DNA from: Paenibacillus sp. JNUCC32
GTDB lineage: Bacteria > Bacillota > Bacilli > Paenibacillales > Paenibacillaceae
Direction: 5' to 3'
Length of the DNA: 64,000 nt
Assembly: GCF_014863545.1 (NCBI RefSeq)
Contig: NZ_CP062260.1
Coordinates: 3,100,001-3,164,000 of the forward strand
How positions within the stretch are numbered: the stretch's first letter is position 1; every line of letters begins with the position of its first letter. The notes below the pieces were generated by a model. That model saw only the letters and a list, made by a program, of their open reading frames with translations. It had not been told where the DNA came from and made no database searches. Position numbers and translations under genes: made by a program. Positions 1 to 7,263 of this stretch are shown in pieces.

Positions 1-1
1 C

Positions 2-244
2 GATCCGTACAAAAGCAAGATCAAAGGCGATAAAAGCGCTATTACTACGCCAAATAAACTAATGACAACCGAGTGGAAAAATTTCAAAGCCGCCGTAAAG
101 GCCAATGAATCCGCCAGAACCAGCGATGCCCTGTCCAGGCTGCTGACGCTCTCAGGGCAGATCCTGGCCAAAAAGAAAAGCATCCATACTTACGAACAAA
201 AAATCGAGTCCGTCATCGCGCGCGCTAATGCACAATTAAGGTAA
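2..244 (+). CDS. C-terminal end of an unidentified protein (cut by window edge)
   Basis: The frame is open from the first complete codon of the window to TAA at 242-244. The ATG at position 62 is only an internal methionine: the frame continues upstream with DPYKSKIKGDKSAITTPNKL and no ribosome binding site precedes 62. The visible 80 residues are Lys/Ala-rich and hydrophilic, probably alpha-helical, and end in IARANAQLR. There is no membrane segment and no motif I recognise. The start and any domain lie outside the window, so no function is proposed. Confidence 0.55.
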   Translation, partial: DPYKSKIKGDKSAITTPNKLMTTEWKNFKAAVKANESARTSDALSRLLTLSGQILAKKKSIHTYEQKIESVIARANAQLR

Positions 245-303
245 CGTTTTACCGAGTCCATCCTAGCATATAGAGACATTTCGGCAATGCGATGATATAA
301 GAA

Positions 304-330
304 CCCCCTTCCACCATGGGTAGAAGGGGG
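304..330. terminator. Hairpin between convergent genes, possible terminator
   Basis: CCCCCTTC-c-ACC pairs with GGGT-a-GAAGGGGG around a two-base loop. It lies between the end of the first gene (+) and the end of the 364-954 gene (-). No clean T-run follows on either strand, so termination efficiency is uncertain. Confidence 0.35.
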
Positions 331-363
331 CGATGTTTAACATAAAGATTCGCATTTTATAAT

Positions 364-954
364 TCATCGAGCAACCGTTTGGAGAGGGTATTGGCATCCG
401 GCCAATCTGGATTGATCGAGCAGCGGATAATCATATAACATCCCTTCATAGATAACCTCAAACGCCGGATGCTGAAAGAAATCATTCGGCGTTACTGCCG
501 AGGAAGGCCGATCCCATAAATGGATTTTGCTTTGCTTCATCGCTTCGGCGACGAATTGCGAACAGAAATAGGATCGTTCCCTCGTAATATCGAGTCTCAT
601 CAGCACGCCGAACATGCCGATGAGATTATAGCCATAGGCTTCCTCTTCATCCTGGTAATGCCGGATCACGCGTCTTGCCGCCTCATATTGCTGAGGGGTG
701 ACTTCGAGACGAAGCAGAGCGCATCGCGTGCCGGGGAAGTGGCGAAAAGTTCCTTCATACACATCCTCCTCCACGAATCCTCCGACCCAAGGATTGTTGG
801 CGCACTTTCGTCCGAAGCTGAACACTTCATTCAAGTTCTCGTCGAGCGCCAGCGAGGCATGATTATAAGGCGCAGCAGTGATTCGTTTGATCAATTTCGT
901 AAACATCGTTCCCGTATCAGTCAGTAGAACATATATATTTTTGTTATCGGACAT
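364..954 (-). CDS. Permuted papain-like (YiiX/NlpC-P60 related) hydrolase
   Basis: Protein of 196 residues. An early YNHASLAL segment supplies a putative catalytic His and a late YFCSQFVAEAM segment a putative catalytic Cys. His before Cys is the order seen in circularly permuted papain-like enzymes (YiiX/YaeF type), which act on amide or peptide bonds. No signal peptide is visible. I start at the ATG at 954, 13th codon of a longer frame beginning at 990, because GGGGGAAA lies about 7 nt upstream while the 990 ATG has no ribosome binding site. Family assignment rests on the two motifs only; the substrate is unknown. It is a lone gene, convergent with the partial gene at the window edge. Confidence 0.55.
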   Translation of the reverse strand: MSDNKNIYVLLTDTGTMFTKLIKRITAAPYNHASLALDENLNEVFSFGRKCANNPWVGGFVEEDVYEGTFRHFPGTRCALLRLEVTPQQYEAARRVIRHYQDEEEAYGYNLIGMFGVLMRLDITRERSYFCSQFVAEAMKQSKIHLWDRPSSAVTPNDFFQHPAFEVIYEGMLYDYPLLDQSRLAGCQYPLQTVAR

Positions 955-1126
955 TTGGCTTTCCCCCACATACATTGATGAACTATTCATAGAATCCGGA
1001 TTTCGTCAAATCCTTCGTTAATTTCATTGTAGTTGAGGCAAGCCGTTTCCATAACCGACTATAGGTGTGATTAGGACCTGGACCTAAGTCGAGTTCTTAC
1101 CTGACCTGACGACGTAATCCATATAA

Positions 1127-1963
1127 CTATACCCCATACAAGCGACGATAGGAAGATGGCGTCATGCCTTCGTGCTCCATAAATCGCTTGTTAAAGTAAC
1201 TGACGCTCGGGTAACCCGCTTCCACTGCAATTTGTCCGATCGTTTTATCTTTATGATCGAGCAGCCATTGCTTAGCTATCTGAAGACGGCAGCGCGTCAC
1301 AAAATCCATCGGCGTCATCTCCATGACGTTGCGGAATAATTTACAAAAATAGTACGTGGATACGCCTAACCTAGCCGCCCACTCTTCCAAAATAAACGGC
1401 TGTGCAGCTTCCTGCTGCATGATGGGCAGCAGCTCGTGAATTCGGTTCGCCGAATTGTTGGATTTATTATCCGATAAGGAGGACGCCTGTTCGACGAATA
1501 CGGCTAACAAGGAATACGTCAAGGTGGACAATTGCGCAGGCTTCAGCATGCGATGGGTTTCCGCCTCATTCAAGAGTGCTTCATGAGCTTCCTCAAAGGC
1601 CGCCGGCTGCCGAATGCTCCAAAGCTGGCTTTTATGAAATCCGCGCTCGATGAAATAATTCTGCAGGCCGCTGCCATAAAAATGGAACCAGCGGACATCC
1701 CAAGGGTCGTCCTCGCTGCTGTAATAATGCTGAGCTTGCATGGGAAAATACAGCACGGCTTCCCCTGGGCCGAGCGTATGAACGACATTGTCGATTTCAA
1801 CATGCCCTTTTCCGGAAGCAACATAGTGAATATTGAAATTGTTTAAAGAACCGGCTGCCCGCGTCACCGTGTGATCCGGCTCATCCCGGTAGATCCCTAC
1901 CGATTCCGGCAGACAGAAGAACGGCATTTGCGGAAGGGTCAGCAGATGGCTTTGTCGTTTCAT
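1127..1963 (-). CDS. AraC-family transcriptional regulator
   Basis: 279 residues. The N-terminal half looks like a cupin sensor (HYVASGKGHVEIDN, LGPGEAVLYFP). The C-terminal 100 residues form the double helix-turn-helix of AraC/XylS proteins: LEEWAARLGVSTYYFCKLFR, then IGQIAVEAGYPSVSYFNKRF. I prefer the ATG at 1963, six bases after AGGAGG; the ATG at 1969 abuts the Shine-Dalgarno. The gene is divergent from the oxidoreductase/aldo-keto reductase pair at 2086-4046, so it probably controls them in response to a sugar or sugar-derived ligand (inference from arrangement). Confidence 0.85.
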   Translation of the reverse strand: MKRQSHLLTLPQMPFFCLPESVGIYRDEPDHTVTRAAGSLNNFNIHYVASGKGHVEIDNVVHTLGPGEAVLYFPMQAQHYYSSEDDPWDVRWFHFYGSGLQNYFIERGFHKSQLWSIRQPAAFEEAHEALLNEAETHRMLKPAQLSTLTYSLLAVFVEQASSLSDNKSNNSANRIHELLPIMQQEAAQPFILEEWAARLGVSTYYFCKLFRNVMEMTPMDFVTRCRLQIAKQWLLDHKDKTIGQIAVEAGYPSVSYFNKRFMEHEGMTPSSYRRLYGV

Positions 1964-1981
1964 CTCCATCCTCCTATAATG

Positions 1982-1991
1982 ACAATATTGT
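1982..1991. promoter_or_regulatory. ACAATATTGT palindrome in divergent AraC/oxidoreductase spacer
   Basis: A perfect 10-bp palindrome lies 18 bp upstream of the AraC regulator start within the AT-rich divergent spacer (1964-2085). It could be part of a regulator site, but short AT-rich palindromes occur by chance. Confidence 0.2.
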
Positions 1992-2085
1992 TGTATAACA
2001 CTACAAAATAATATTATATCAATTTTATTTCTTGTCTTTTATAATCGCAATATAATCTTAATAAGTTGTATAGGAGCTGATGAAC

Positions 2086-3081
2086 ATGACTCAAAAACTT
2101 CGTTGGGGGATACTTGGATGCGCCAGCATTGCCAAACGTTCGGTCATACCCGGTCTGCAGCAATCCCGTTTCAATGAAGTCGTTGCCATCGCCAGCCGCG
2201 ACCAGGCAAAAGCAGAGCAAACCGCCGAGGAACTGAAGATTCCGACTGCATACGGCAGTTATGAGTCCTTGCTTGAGGATTCTTCCATAGATGCTGTCTA
2301 TATCCCGCTACCTAACCATCTACATAAAGAATGGAGCATCCGTGCAGCGGAAGCCGGCAAACATATCCTGTGCGAAAAACCGCTGGCGCTGACGGAAGCA
2401 GAAGCGGCCGAAATGGCTGACGCGGCCGCGGCCGCAGGCGTGATTCTAGCCGAAGCCTTTATGTACCGTTATCATCCGCGATACGACGTGCTGAAGGAAA
2501 TGATCGACTCCGGTGCCATTGGGGAAATTCGGGGCATTCGCAGCGCGTTTACTTTTAACAGCTCGGCCAATCATGGAAATGTCCGGTTTCGCAAAGATTG
2601 GGGCGGCGGTTCGATTTATGATGTCGGCTGTTATCCGATCAATGCCGCGCGCATCCTGCTGGATAAAGAACCGGAAGCGGTTACCGTTCAAGCCTTCTTC
2701 TCGCCTGAGCATGATCATGTCGACATGATGGCCTCCGGCTTGATCGAATTTGAAGGCAACGTTGCCCTGACCTTTGATTGCGGCATGTGGGCGGCTTATC
2801 GGAATCCCCTTGAAATTGTTGGCACGGATGGCCTGATTGAAGTCCCATACGCCTACAGCCTGCCTGAGAACGGAGCAAACTTCTTCTTAACGACCGGCGA
2901 TGGACGCAAAGAAATCGAGGTTCCTCATGCAAACGCATACAGCGAACAAGGTGACCGGATAGCGGAAGCCATTATGTACGACAAGCCTCTCCGCTACACG
3001 ACGGAGGATGCGGTTCGCAACATGAAAGTCATCGATGCCTGCCTGCAATCTGCCCACGAACGTACGAGAATCGTGCTGTAA
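2086..3081 (+). CDS. Gfo/Idh/MocA-family NAD(P)-dependent oxidoreductase
   Basis: 331 residues. The N-terminal Rossmann fold is seen in LRWGILGCASIAKR, and the hallmark CEKPLALTEAEA supplies the EKP lysine of Gfo/Idh/MocA enzymes. The C-terminal half contains GGGSIYDVGCYPINAARIL, the usual second-domain motif with its DxxxY/H-type segment. Members oxidise or reduce sugars, inositols or similar polyols with NAD(P). ATG at 2086 is preferred over 2080 because AGGAG is 9 nt from it and only 3 nt from the earlier one. An aldo/keto reductase follows after 23 nt with its own AAGGAGG site, so the two form a catabolic pair controlled by the divergent AraC protein. Confidence 0.88.
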   Translation: MTQKLRWGILGCASIAKRSVIPGLQQSRFNEVVAIASRDQAKAEQTAEELKIPTAYGSYESLLEDSSIDAVYIPLPNHLHKEWSIRAAEAGKHILCEKPLALTEAEAAEMADAAAAAGVILAEAFMYRYHPRYDVLKEMIDSGAIGEIRGIRSAFTFNSSANHGNVRFRKDWGGGSIYDVGCYPINAARILLDKEPEAVTVQAFFSPEHDHVDMMASGLIEFEGNVALTFDCGMWAAYRNPLEIVGTDGLIEVPYAYSLPENGANFFLTTGDGRKEIEVPHANAYSEQGDRIAEAIMYDKPLRYTTEDAVRNMKVIDACLQSAHERTRIVL

Positions 3082-3104
3082 ATTCACTCAAGGAGGAGAT
3101 GAAC

Positions 3105-4046
3105 ATGAAATATATATCAATCAAGGGATTAAACAAACCCGTCTCTGCGCTCATGAAAGGAACGGACTATTTCTATCATGATTCGTACGAGAAAGCTGCC
3201 GCCAATATGGATGCTTACCTTGCGATCGGCGGCAATTCCGTTGATACCGCACATATATACTGCGGCGGTCAGAGCGAAGAAGTCATCGGCAGATACATGC
3301 AGGAAAGGGGGAACCGGGATCAGCTCGTCATTCTGACAAAGGGTGCCCACCATGACCAAAACGGCCCTCGCGTCAGCAAAAAAGACATCAAAAACGACAT
3401 CACGACAAGCTTCGAAAGACTACAGACGGATTTCATCGATCTGTACGCATTGCACCGTGACGACCCTGAGGTTCCGGCGGGGGAAGTCATCGAGGCTCTG
3501 AACGAATATATTGCGGACGGCAGTGTAGGCGCCATCGGGGTATCCAATTGGACCTGGGAACGCATTCGGGATGCCAATGCCTATGCTGACGCAAACGGCT
3601 TGGTCGGCTTTTCCTTCAGCAGCCCGAACCTCAGCCTGGCCAAGCCGAACGAACCCTTCTGGAAAGGCTGCGTCTCAGCCGATGCGGAGACGATGGCCTG
3701 GCATGAAGCTGAACAGTTTCCGCTGCTCTCCTGGTCTTCCCAAGCGCGAGGATTCTTCACTGGGCGATTCACTCCGGAGATTCGGGACAACGCGGATCTT
3801 GTACGGGTATTTTACAGCGATGCGAACTGGGAGCGGTTAGAGCGCGCCAAACAGCTTGCTGCTTCGAAGAATGTGACTGCCATACAGATCGCGCTCGCTT
3901 ACGTACTGAACCAGCCCTTCCCTACTTGCGCGCTAATCGGCGCACAATCGGCCGAGGAATTGAAATCCTGCGACGAGGGTTCGAACATCCGCCTGACTAA
4001 GGAAGAATTAGACTGGTTAGACCTGACGATTGATCAACGATCTTAA
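3105..4046 (+). CDS. Aldo/keto reductase
   Basis: 313 residues with the aldo/keto reductase barrel signatures: GGNSVDTAHIY near the start with the catalytic-type Asp and Tyr, VILTKGAHH with the Lys strand, DFIDLYALHRDDP with the active-site His, and GAIGVSNWT. The C-terminal part retains IQIALAYVLNQPF and a nucleotide-binding segment ALIGAQSAEEL. It probably reduces or oxidises a sugar-derived carbonyl with NADPH. ATG 3105 is chosen over 3099 because AAGGAGG lies 8 nt upstream. It is second in the operon with the Gfo/Idh/MocA gene and ends before a terminator at 4064-4112. Confidence 0.88.
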   Translation: MKYISIKGLNKPVSALMKGTDYFYHDSYEKAAANMDAYLAIGGNSVDTAHIYCGGQSEEVIGRYMQERGNRDQLVILTKGAHHDQNGPRVSKKDIKNDITTSFERLQTDFIDLYALHRDDPEVPAGEVIEALNEYIADGSVGAIGVSNWTWERIRDANAYADANGLVGFSFSSPNLSLAKPNEPFWKGCVSADAETMAWHEAEQFPLLSWSSQARGFFTGRFTPEIRDNADLVRVFYSDANWERLERAKQLAASKNVTAIQIALAYVLNQPFPTCALIGAQSAEELKSCDEGSNIRLTKEELDWLDLTIDQRS

Positions 4047-4063
4047 TTCCTTTTACGAGAAAT

Positions 4064-4112
4064 ACGCCTTGAACCAGGATAACATCATCCGGCTCAAGGC
4101 GTCTTCTATTTT
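4064..4112 (+). terminator. Intrinsic terminator after the oxidoreductase operon
   Basis: ACGCCTTGAACC pairs with GGCTCAAGGCGT (one mismatch) and is followed by TCTTCTATTTTT. Well placed 18 nt after the aldo/keto reductase stop. Confidence 0.75.
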
Positions 4113-4200
4113 TAAATGACGTGTGTCTTCAAGTAACTCAGCTCAGGCATGGAGGCCCAATCTGAAATCAGGTAGATGAACCCGTGGTTCCCGGGCCCCC

Positions 4201-4743
4201 CTACTCCTGCAAACCCCGCAGATATTGTTCATATTCTGCCGTAAATTCGAGCGCCTCGCTAAAGTCCGCCGACTTCAGTGAAAGGACCGCAACGACGTCT
4301 TCCTTGCCTGTCTCATGCAAGGCTAGAATACGCGGCTGCCTTGGGACCCGAAACTGGGTATGGTCGTGGTATACGATCGTGACGATGGTACCTAGCGGCT
4401 CTTCCTCCGGCGACAAAACGGTGCTCCACATCCAGCGCTGCTGGTCGGTTCCTTCCTCGCTTCCCCATTCCCTTGAAATGTCGAAGTCGCCCGGGAATTT
4501 CGGTGCGGGACGTATTCCCATTTCCTTGAGCTGCCTGTGTACCGGCAAGAATAACAGGTTTAAATACGTCCCGTACGCCATATCCCCACCCTCGTTGTAT
4601 GCCCTTCGCAGTTTTTCCCGGTTATCGGTAAGCACCTTTTCCCAGTTCTGTTCAATATGTTCGGAAATATAGCTTCCGATGGCTTCGATCGGTTTGTCCT
4701 GCTGTGCTTCCAAAAATGCTTGCAGCGGTTTCAATGGATTCAT
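4201..4743 (-). CDS. Uncharacterised soluble protein
   Basis: 180 residues, hydrophilic, no signal peptide or membrane segment. Visible features are an N-terminal helical stretch (PLKPLQAFLEAQQDK), a Trp/Pro-rich middle and two Asp/His pairs (YHDHTQF). I do not recognise the family. The start is placed at ATG 4743, with AAAGGGG about 6 nt upstream; a seven-codon extension to 4764 has no ribosome binding site. It stands alone between the terminated oxidoreductase operon and the TetR gene. Confidence 0.6.
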   Translation of the reverse strand: MNPLKPLQAFLEAQQDKPIEAIGSYISEHIEQNWEKVLTDNREKLRRAYNEGGDMAYGTYLNLLFLPVHRQLKEMGIRPAPKFPGDFDISREWGSEEGTDQQRWMWSTVLSPEEEPLGTIVTIVYHDHTQFRVPRQPRILALHETGKEDVVAVLSLKSADFSEALEFTAEYEQYLRGLQE

Positions 4744-4872
4744 ATTAACCCCTTTCCATTTCATGGATTTTTTTGGATGTACCTCTCCAGCTTACAACAT
4801 TCATGCAAATTGTAAGATTTGCTGGATATATGGCCCATATTAGGGGTGAACCTTATCATGTGCTTTAAACCT

Positions 4873-5457
4873 TTAAAGCCTGAATCCCTGCAGCATGCCG
4901 GCAATCACATGCATGGTTTCCTCGATGCCCTTATCCGTTTCCGGCATTTGTGCCACCAACAACGAGCATTCGTTTAAGGCTCCGGACAGGGCATGCGTCA
5001 AGGCATCAACCGGAGCGGCCTTCATCATTCCCTGATGCTGCATCAAGGCCAACTGTTCCCTCAGGTGGCTCATCGAATTCTGCTCGTCCATCTCGCGCCA
5101 TGACTCCCAGCCTGCGACACTCGGGCCGTCAATAAGCATAATGCGCTTATTCTGCGGTTCGACCACGGTCGCAATAAAGGCCCGACATCCAAACAGCAGC
5201 TGATCCCAAGGATCCACGTAACGGTCGGCTTCCGCCTCCACGCGCTGCCCAATTTCCGTCTGCACTAATTCGAGTACGGCGAGAAACAGCCCTTGTTTAT
5301 TCTTAAAATGATGATACAGCGCGCCGCGGGTAACATGAGCTTCGTCGGCAATCTCTTCTAAAGCCGCATGGGCATAGCCTTTTTCCGCAAAATGTGCCCT
5401 GGCCACCTTTAGCAGCAGCTGTATGGTTTCGTTCGCTTCGCTTTTGGTTCTTCTCAT
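4873..5457 (-). CDS. TetR-family transcriptional repressor
   Basis: 194 residues. The N-terminal 60 residues are a classical TetR DNA-binding domain: ARAHFAEKGYAHAALEEIAD then HVTRGALYHHFKNKQGLFLA. The remaining helical part would bind an inducer. It lies downstream of the VOC-family gene on the same strand, with 277 nt between them. An AcrR-like inverted repeat (6231-6251) sits across that gene's promoter, so the VOC gene is its probable target. Whether the repressor is co-transcribed with it cannot be decided. Confidence 0.88.
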   Translation of the reverse strand: MRRTKSEANETIQLLLKVARAHFAEKGYAHAALEEIADEAHVTRGALYHHFKNKQGLFLAVLELVQTEIGQRVEAEADRYVDPWDQLLFGCRAFIATVVEPQNKRIMLIDGPSVAGWESWREMDEQNSMSHLREQLALMQHQGMMKAAPVDALTHALSGALNECSLLVAQMPETDKGIEETMHVIAGMLQGFRL

Positions 5458-5591
5458 GATTGCGTTATTCTCTCCTATGCATCATTCGGATGCTGTTCTC
5501 AAGGACGACGGAAGCCCCAGCATTTACTGGTCTTACACCCTTCGCCATGGAGCTTAGCGAATGCTGACGGATCCATGGACGGTATTATCAG

Positions 5592-5711
5592 ATGATTCCG
5601 GATGTAAAAGTCAGCGGCTTGCGGCTTTTAATAAATGCCCCCGAGGAAGCTCCGGTACATGCGGCTTACCTCAATCTGACAGAAAATCCGCAAGCTTTCT
5701 TACCGAAGTAA
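5592..5711 (+). pseudogene. Possible gene remnant (39-codon open frame)
   Basis: An ATG-initiated frame encodes a protein-like segment, MIPDVKVSGLRLLINA continuing with PEEAPVHAAYLNLTENPQAF, ending at TAA 5709-5711. The composition looks like real coding sequence, yet there is no ribosome binding site, and a TGA lies eight codons upstream. It could be the tail of a decayed gene on the strand opposite to its neighbours. I do not recognise the parent family. Confidence 0.25.
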
Positions 5712-5734
5712 TCCTTCTGCGCGAAAGGATGTAC

Positions 5735-6190
5735 TCATTCGCCGGTGCCGTCATCCTTCGTGGACCACACCTCTTCATTATACTGCTCCATAAAGGCTTG
5801 GGAAGGTGGAATGATCTTAATCATATCGATCAGCACCCCATTCGGGTCACTGATAATAAAATGCCGCTGGCCGAACTCCTCATCACGAATGTCCAGATGA
5901 AGCGGCAGCTTTTCATGGATGACCAGCCTTTCGTACTCGGCATCCACATCCTCCACCTCAAAATTGAGTATCAGCCCCTGTACACGCTGCTGATAAGCAG
6001 AGGGAACCGTCGGGTGATCTTTGGACAGGATCGCCAGCTCGTAAGCGACGGGTCCCTCGATTCCCTTCTTCAAGCTTACATACCAATCCGCTTCAAAAAC
6101 AACCTCAAAACCAAACAACCGTGTGTAAAAGTCTGCGCTTTCGGCAATCTGTTCTGTCATGATGACGGGATAAAATCCTTGAAGTTTCAT
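5735..6190 (-). CDS. VOC-superfamily (glyoxalase/bleomycin-resistance-like) protein
   Basis: 151 residues with the paired beta-alpha-beta-beta-beta units of the vicinal oxygen chelate fold: [26 protein letters not shown] in the first half and [17 protein letters not shown] near the end. Such proteins are small dioxygenases, isomerases or drug-binding proteins; the substrate cannot be inferred. I start at ATG 6190 (MKLQGFYPV), 11 nt after AAGGAG. A 29-codon extension to 6277 would run through the promoter and operator and is not credible. Probably repressed by the downstream TetR protein. Confidence 0.8.
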   Translation of the reverse strand: MKLQGFYPVIMTEQIAESADFYTRLFGFEVVFEADWYVSLKKGIEGPVAYELAILSKDHPTVPSAYQQRVQGLILNFEVEDVDAEYERLVIHEKLPLHLDIRDEEFGQRHFIISDPNGVLIDMIKIIPPSQAFMEQYNEEVWSTKDDGTGE

Positions 6191-6225
6191 ATGGAAAACA
6201 TCTCCTTGTATATGGAATGATCCCA

Positions 6226-6254
6226 ATTTAACATACATACAGCATGTATGTAAA
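6226..6254 (-). promoter_or_regulatory. Promoter with embedded TetR-type operator upstream of the VOC gene
   Basis: Read on the minus strand, TTTACA and TTAAAT are separated by 17 nt, a good sigma-A promoter. Inside the spacer lies a perfect inverted repeat, ACATACAT-acagc-ATGTATGT (6231-6251), close in sequence and symmetry to the known E. coli AcrR operator. Occupancy would block RNA polymerase. The TetR gene next door is the obvious ligand-responsive repressor (inference). Confidence 0.65.
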
Positions 6255-6277
6255 TAATATTTTTTGAAATTTTTCAT

Positions 6278-6307
6278 AAAAAAAGAACCTGCGGACCGCA
6301 GGTTCTT
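6278..6307 (-). terminator. Intrinsic terminator of the 6314-6634 gene
   Basis: AAGAACCTGC pairs with GCAGGTTCTT around GGACC; on the minus strand seven T residues follow. Confidence 0.85.
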
Positions 6308-6313
6308 CGTTGG

Positions 6314-6634
6314 CTACCACAACAAGCTGACTGCCAATAGATTGAACAATGCTAAAGGCAATACGACATTAGGATTGGGGCCGTACGGCACAAATGGAGG
6401 GTATCCCGGGTAGAAACCTCTGTTGCCTTGTTCTACAAGAATGTACACATTCTTTGCATCGACATTTATGACGATACCTTCAACGGCTTCATCATCCATC
6501 GTATGCACCCTTACCTTGCGATTCACCACGTTTTTCATGGCCGAATGGGCGCTTTCTCTATGTTTCTTCATGGAATGTACCAACTGGTGATCGCATTGAA
6601 ACAGCATTTGCGGTTGAGTTGAATATTGGTTCAT
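6314..6634 (-). CDS. Small protein with a KOW/Sm-like segment and hydrophobic tail
   Basis: 106 residues. The N-terminal half is His/Gln-rich. The middle (NRKVRVHTMDDEAVEGIVI, then NVDAKNVYILVEQ) resembles a small beta-barrel of the type often found in Bacillales spore-associated and hypothetical proteins. The tail is Pro/Gly/Tyr-rich (GFYPGYPPFVPYGPNP) and ends in a hydrophobic stretch. AGGAGG lies upstream of the ATG at 6634. No confident function; a spore-layer role is a guess based on composition. Confidence 0.65.
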   Translation of the reverse strand: MNQYSTQPQMLFQCDHQLVHSMKKHRESAHSAMKNVVNRKVRVHTMDDEAVEGIVINVDAKNVYILVEQGNRGFYPGYPPFVPYGPNPNVVLPLALFNLLAVSLLW

Positions 6635-6766
6635 GTTGCTCCTCCTTCATTCTCTTCTACCCGCATTGTATGCAATTGCCCTCTCAAGGGTGTTCGCCTA
6701 TCCGCAATCCGTTTAATGCACCGCCGATACGGGTATAGTACAACCAGATGAAGGAGGTTAGACATC

Positions 6767-7048
6767 ATGGACAAACGAAATATACAAACGGGGCCAAGCA
6801 GCTTTTACATTGAGGACAACGGCAAAAAAGTAGCCGAAATTTCCTACTCCCCACAAGGAAACGGAGTGATCAGCATCGATCATACCTATATTTCTCCAGG
6901 GCTACGGGGTCAAGGCATTGCCGATGAGCTCGTACGAAAAGTGATCGGATACGCAAGGGAAGAAAACTTGAAAATCATCCCCGCTTGCTCCTATGCCGGG
7001 CATTATTTTGATAAAAACCTCGACGATCGCGTACTTCTGCACAAATAA
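6767..7048 (+). CDS. GCN5-related N-acetyltransferase-like small protein (YjdJ/COG2388 type)
   Basis: 93 residues, the size of the short GNAT-like proteins in COG2388. ISIDHTYISPGLRGQGIADELVRK contains the acetyl-CoA binding RGQGIA loop, and IPACSYAGHYFDKN is the typical C-terminal motif of this group. Strong GAAGGAGG lies 9 nt upstream of the start. The biological substrate is unknown for this subgroup. It is monocistronic. Confidence 0.8.
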   Translation: MDKRNIQTGPSSFYIEDNGKKVAEISYSPQGNGVISIDHTYISPGLRGQGIADELVRKVIGYAREENLKIIPACSYAGHYFDKNLDDRVLLHK

Positions 7049-7263
7049 ATATGCTATTAAACAACCTTGGCAAACATGTAATCAAAAATGAAGCATCTGT
7101 TAGTTTGAACTTGGCCAGCCATAAGAATGCTCCCCTTATCGGTTGGCTTTCGCGCGCCCGGATTTTCAGTCAGTATTTAACTTTGGTATTTTCTATTGCG
7201 ATAGAGCGATCCTATCCTCTATGATCAAATGGTATAGCTTAGCTTAGGGAGGCAATTATTAAC

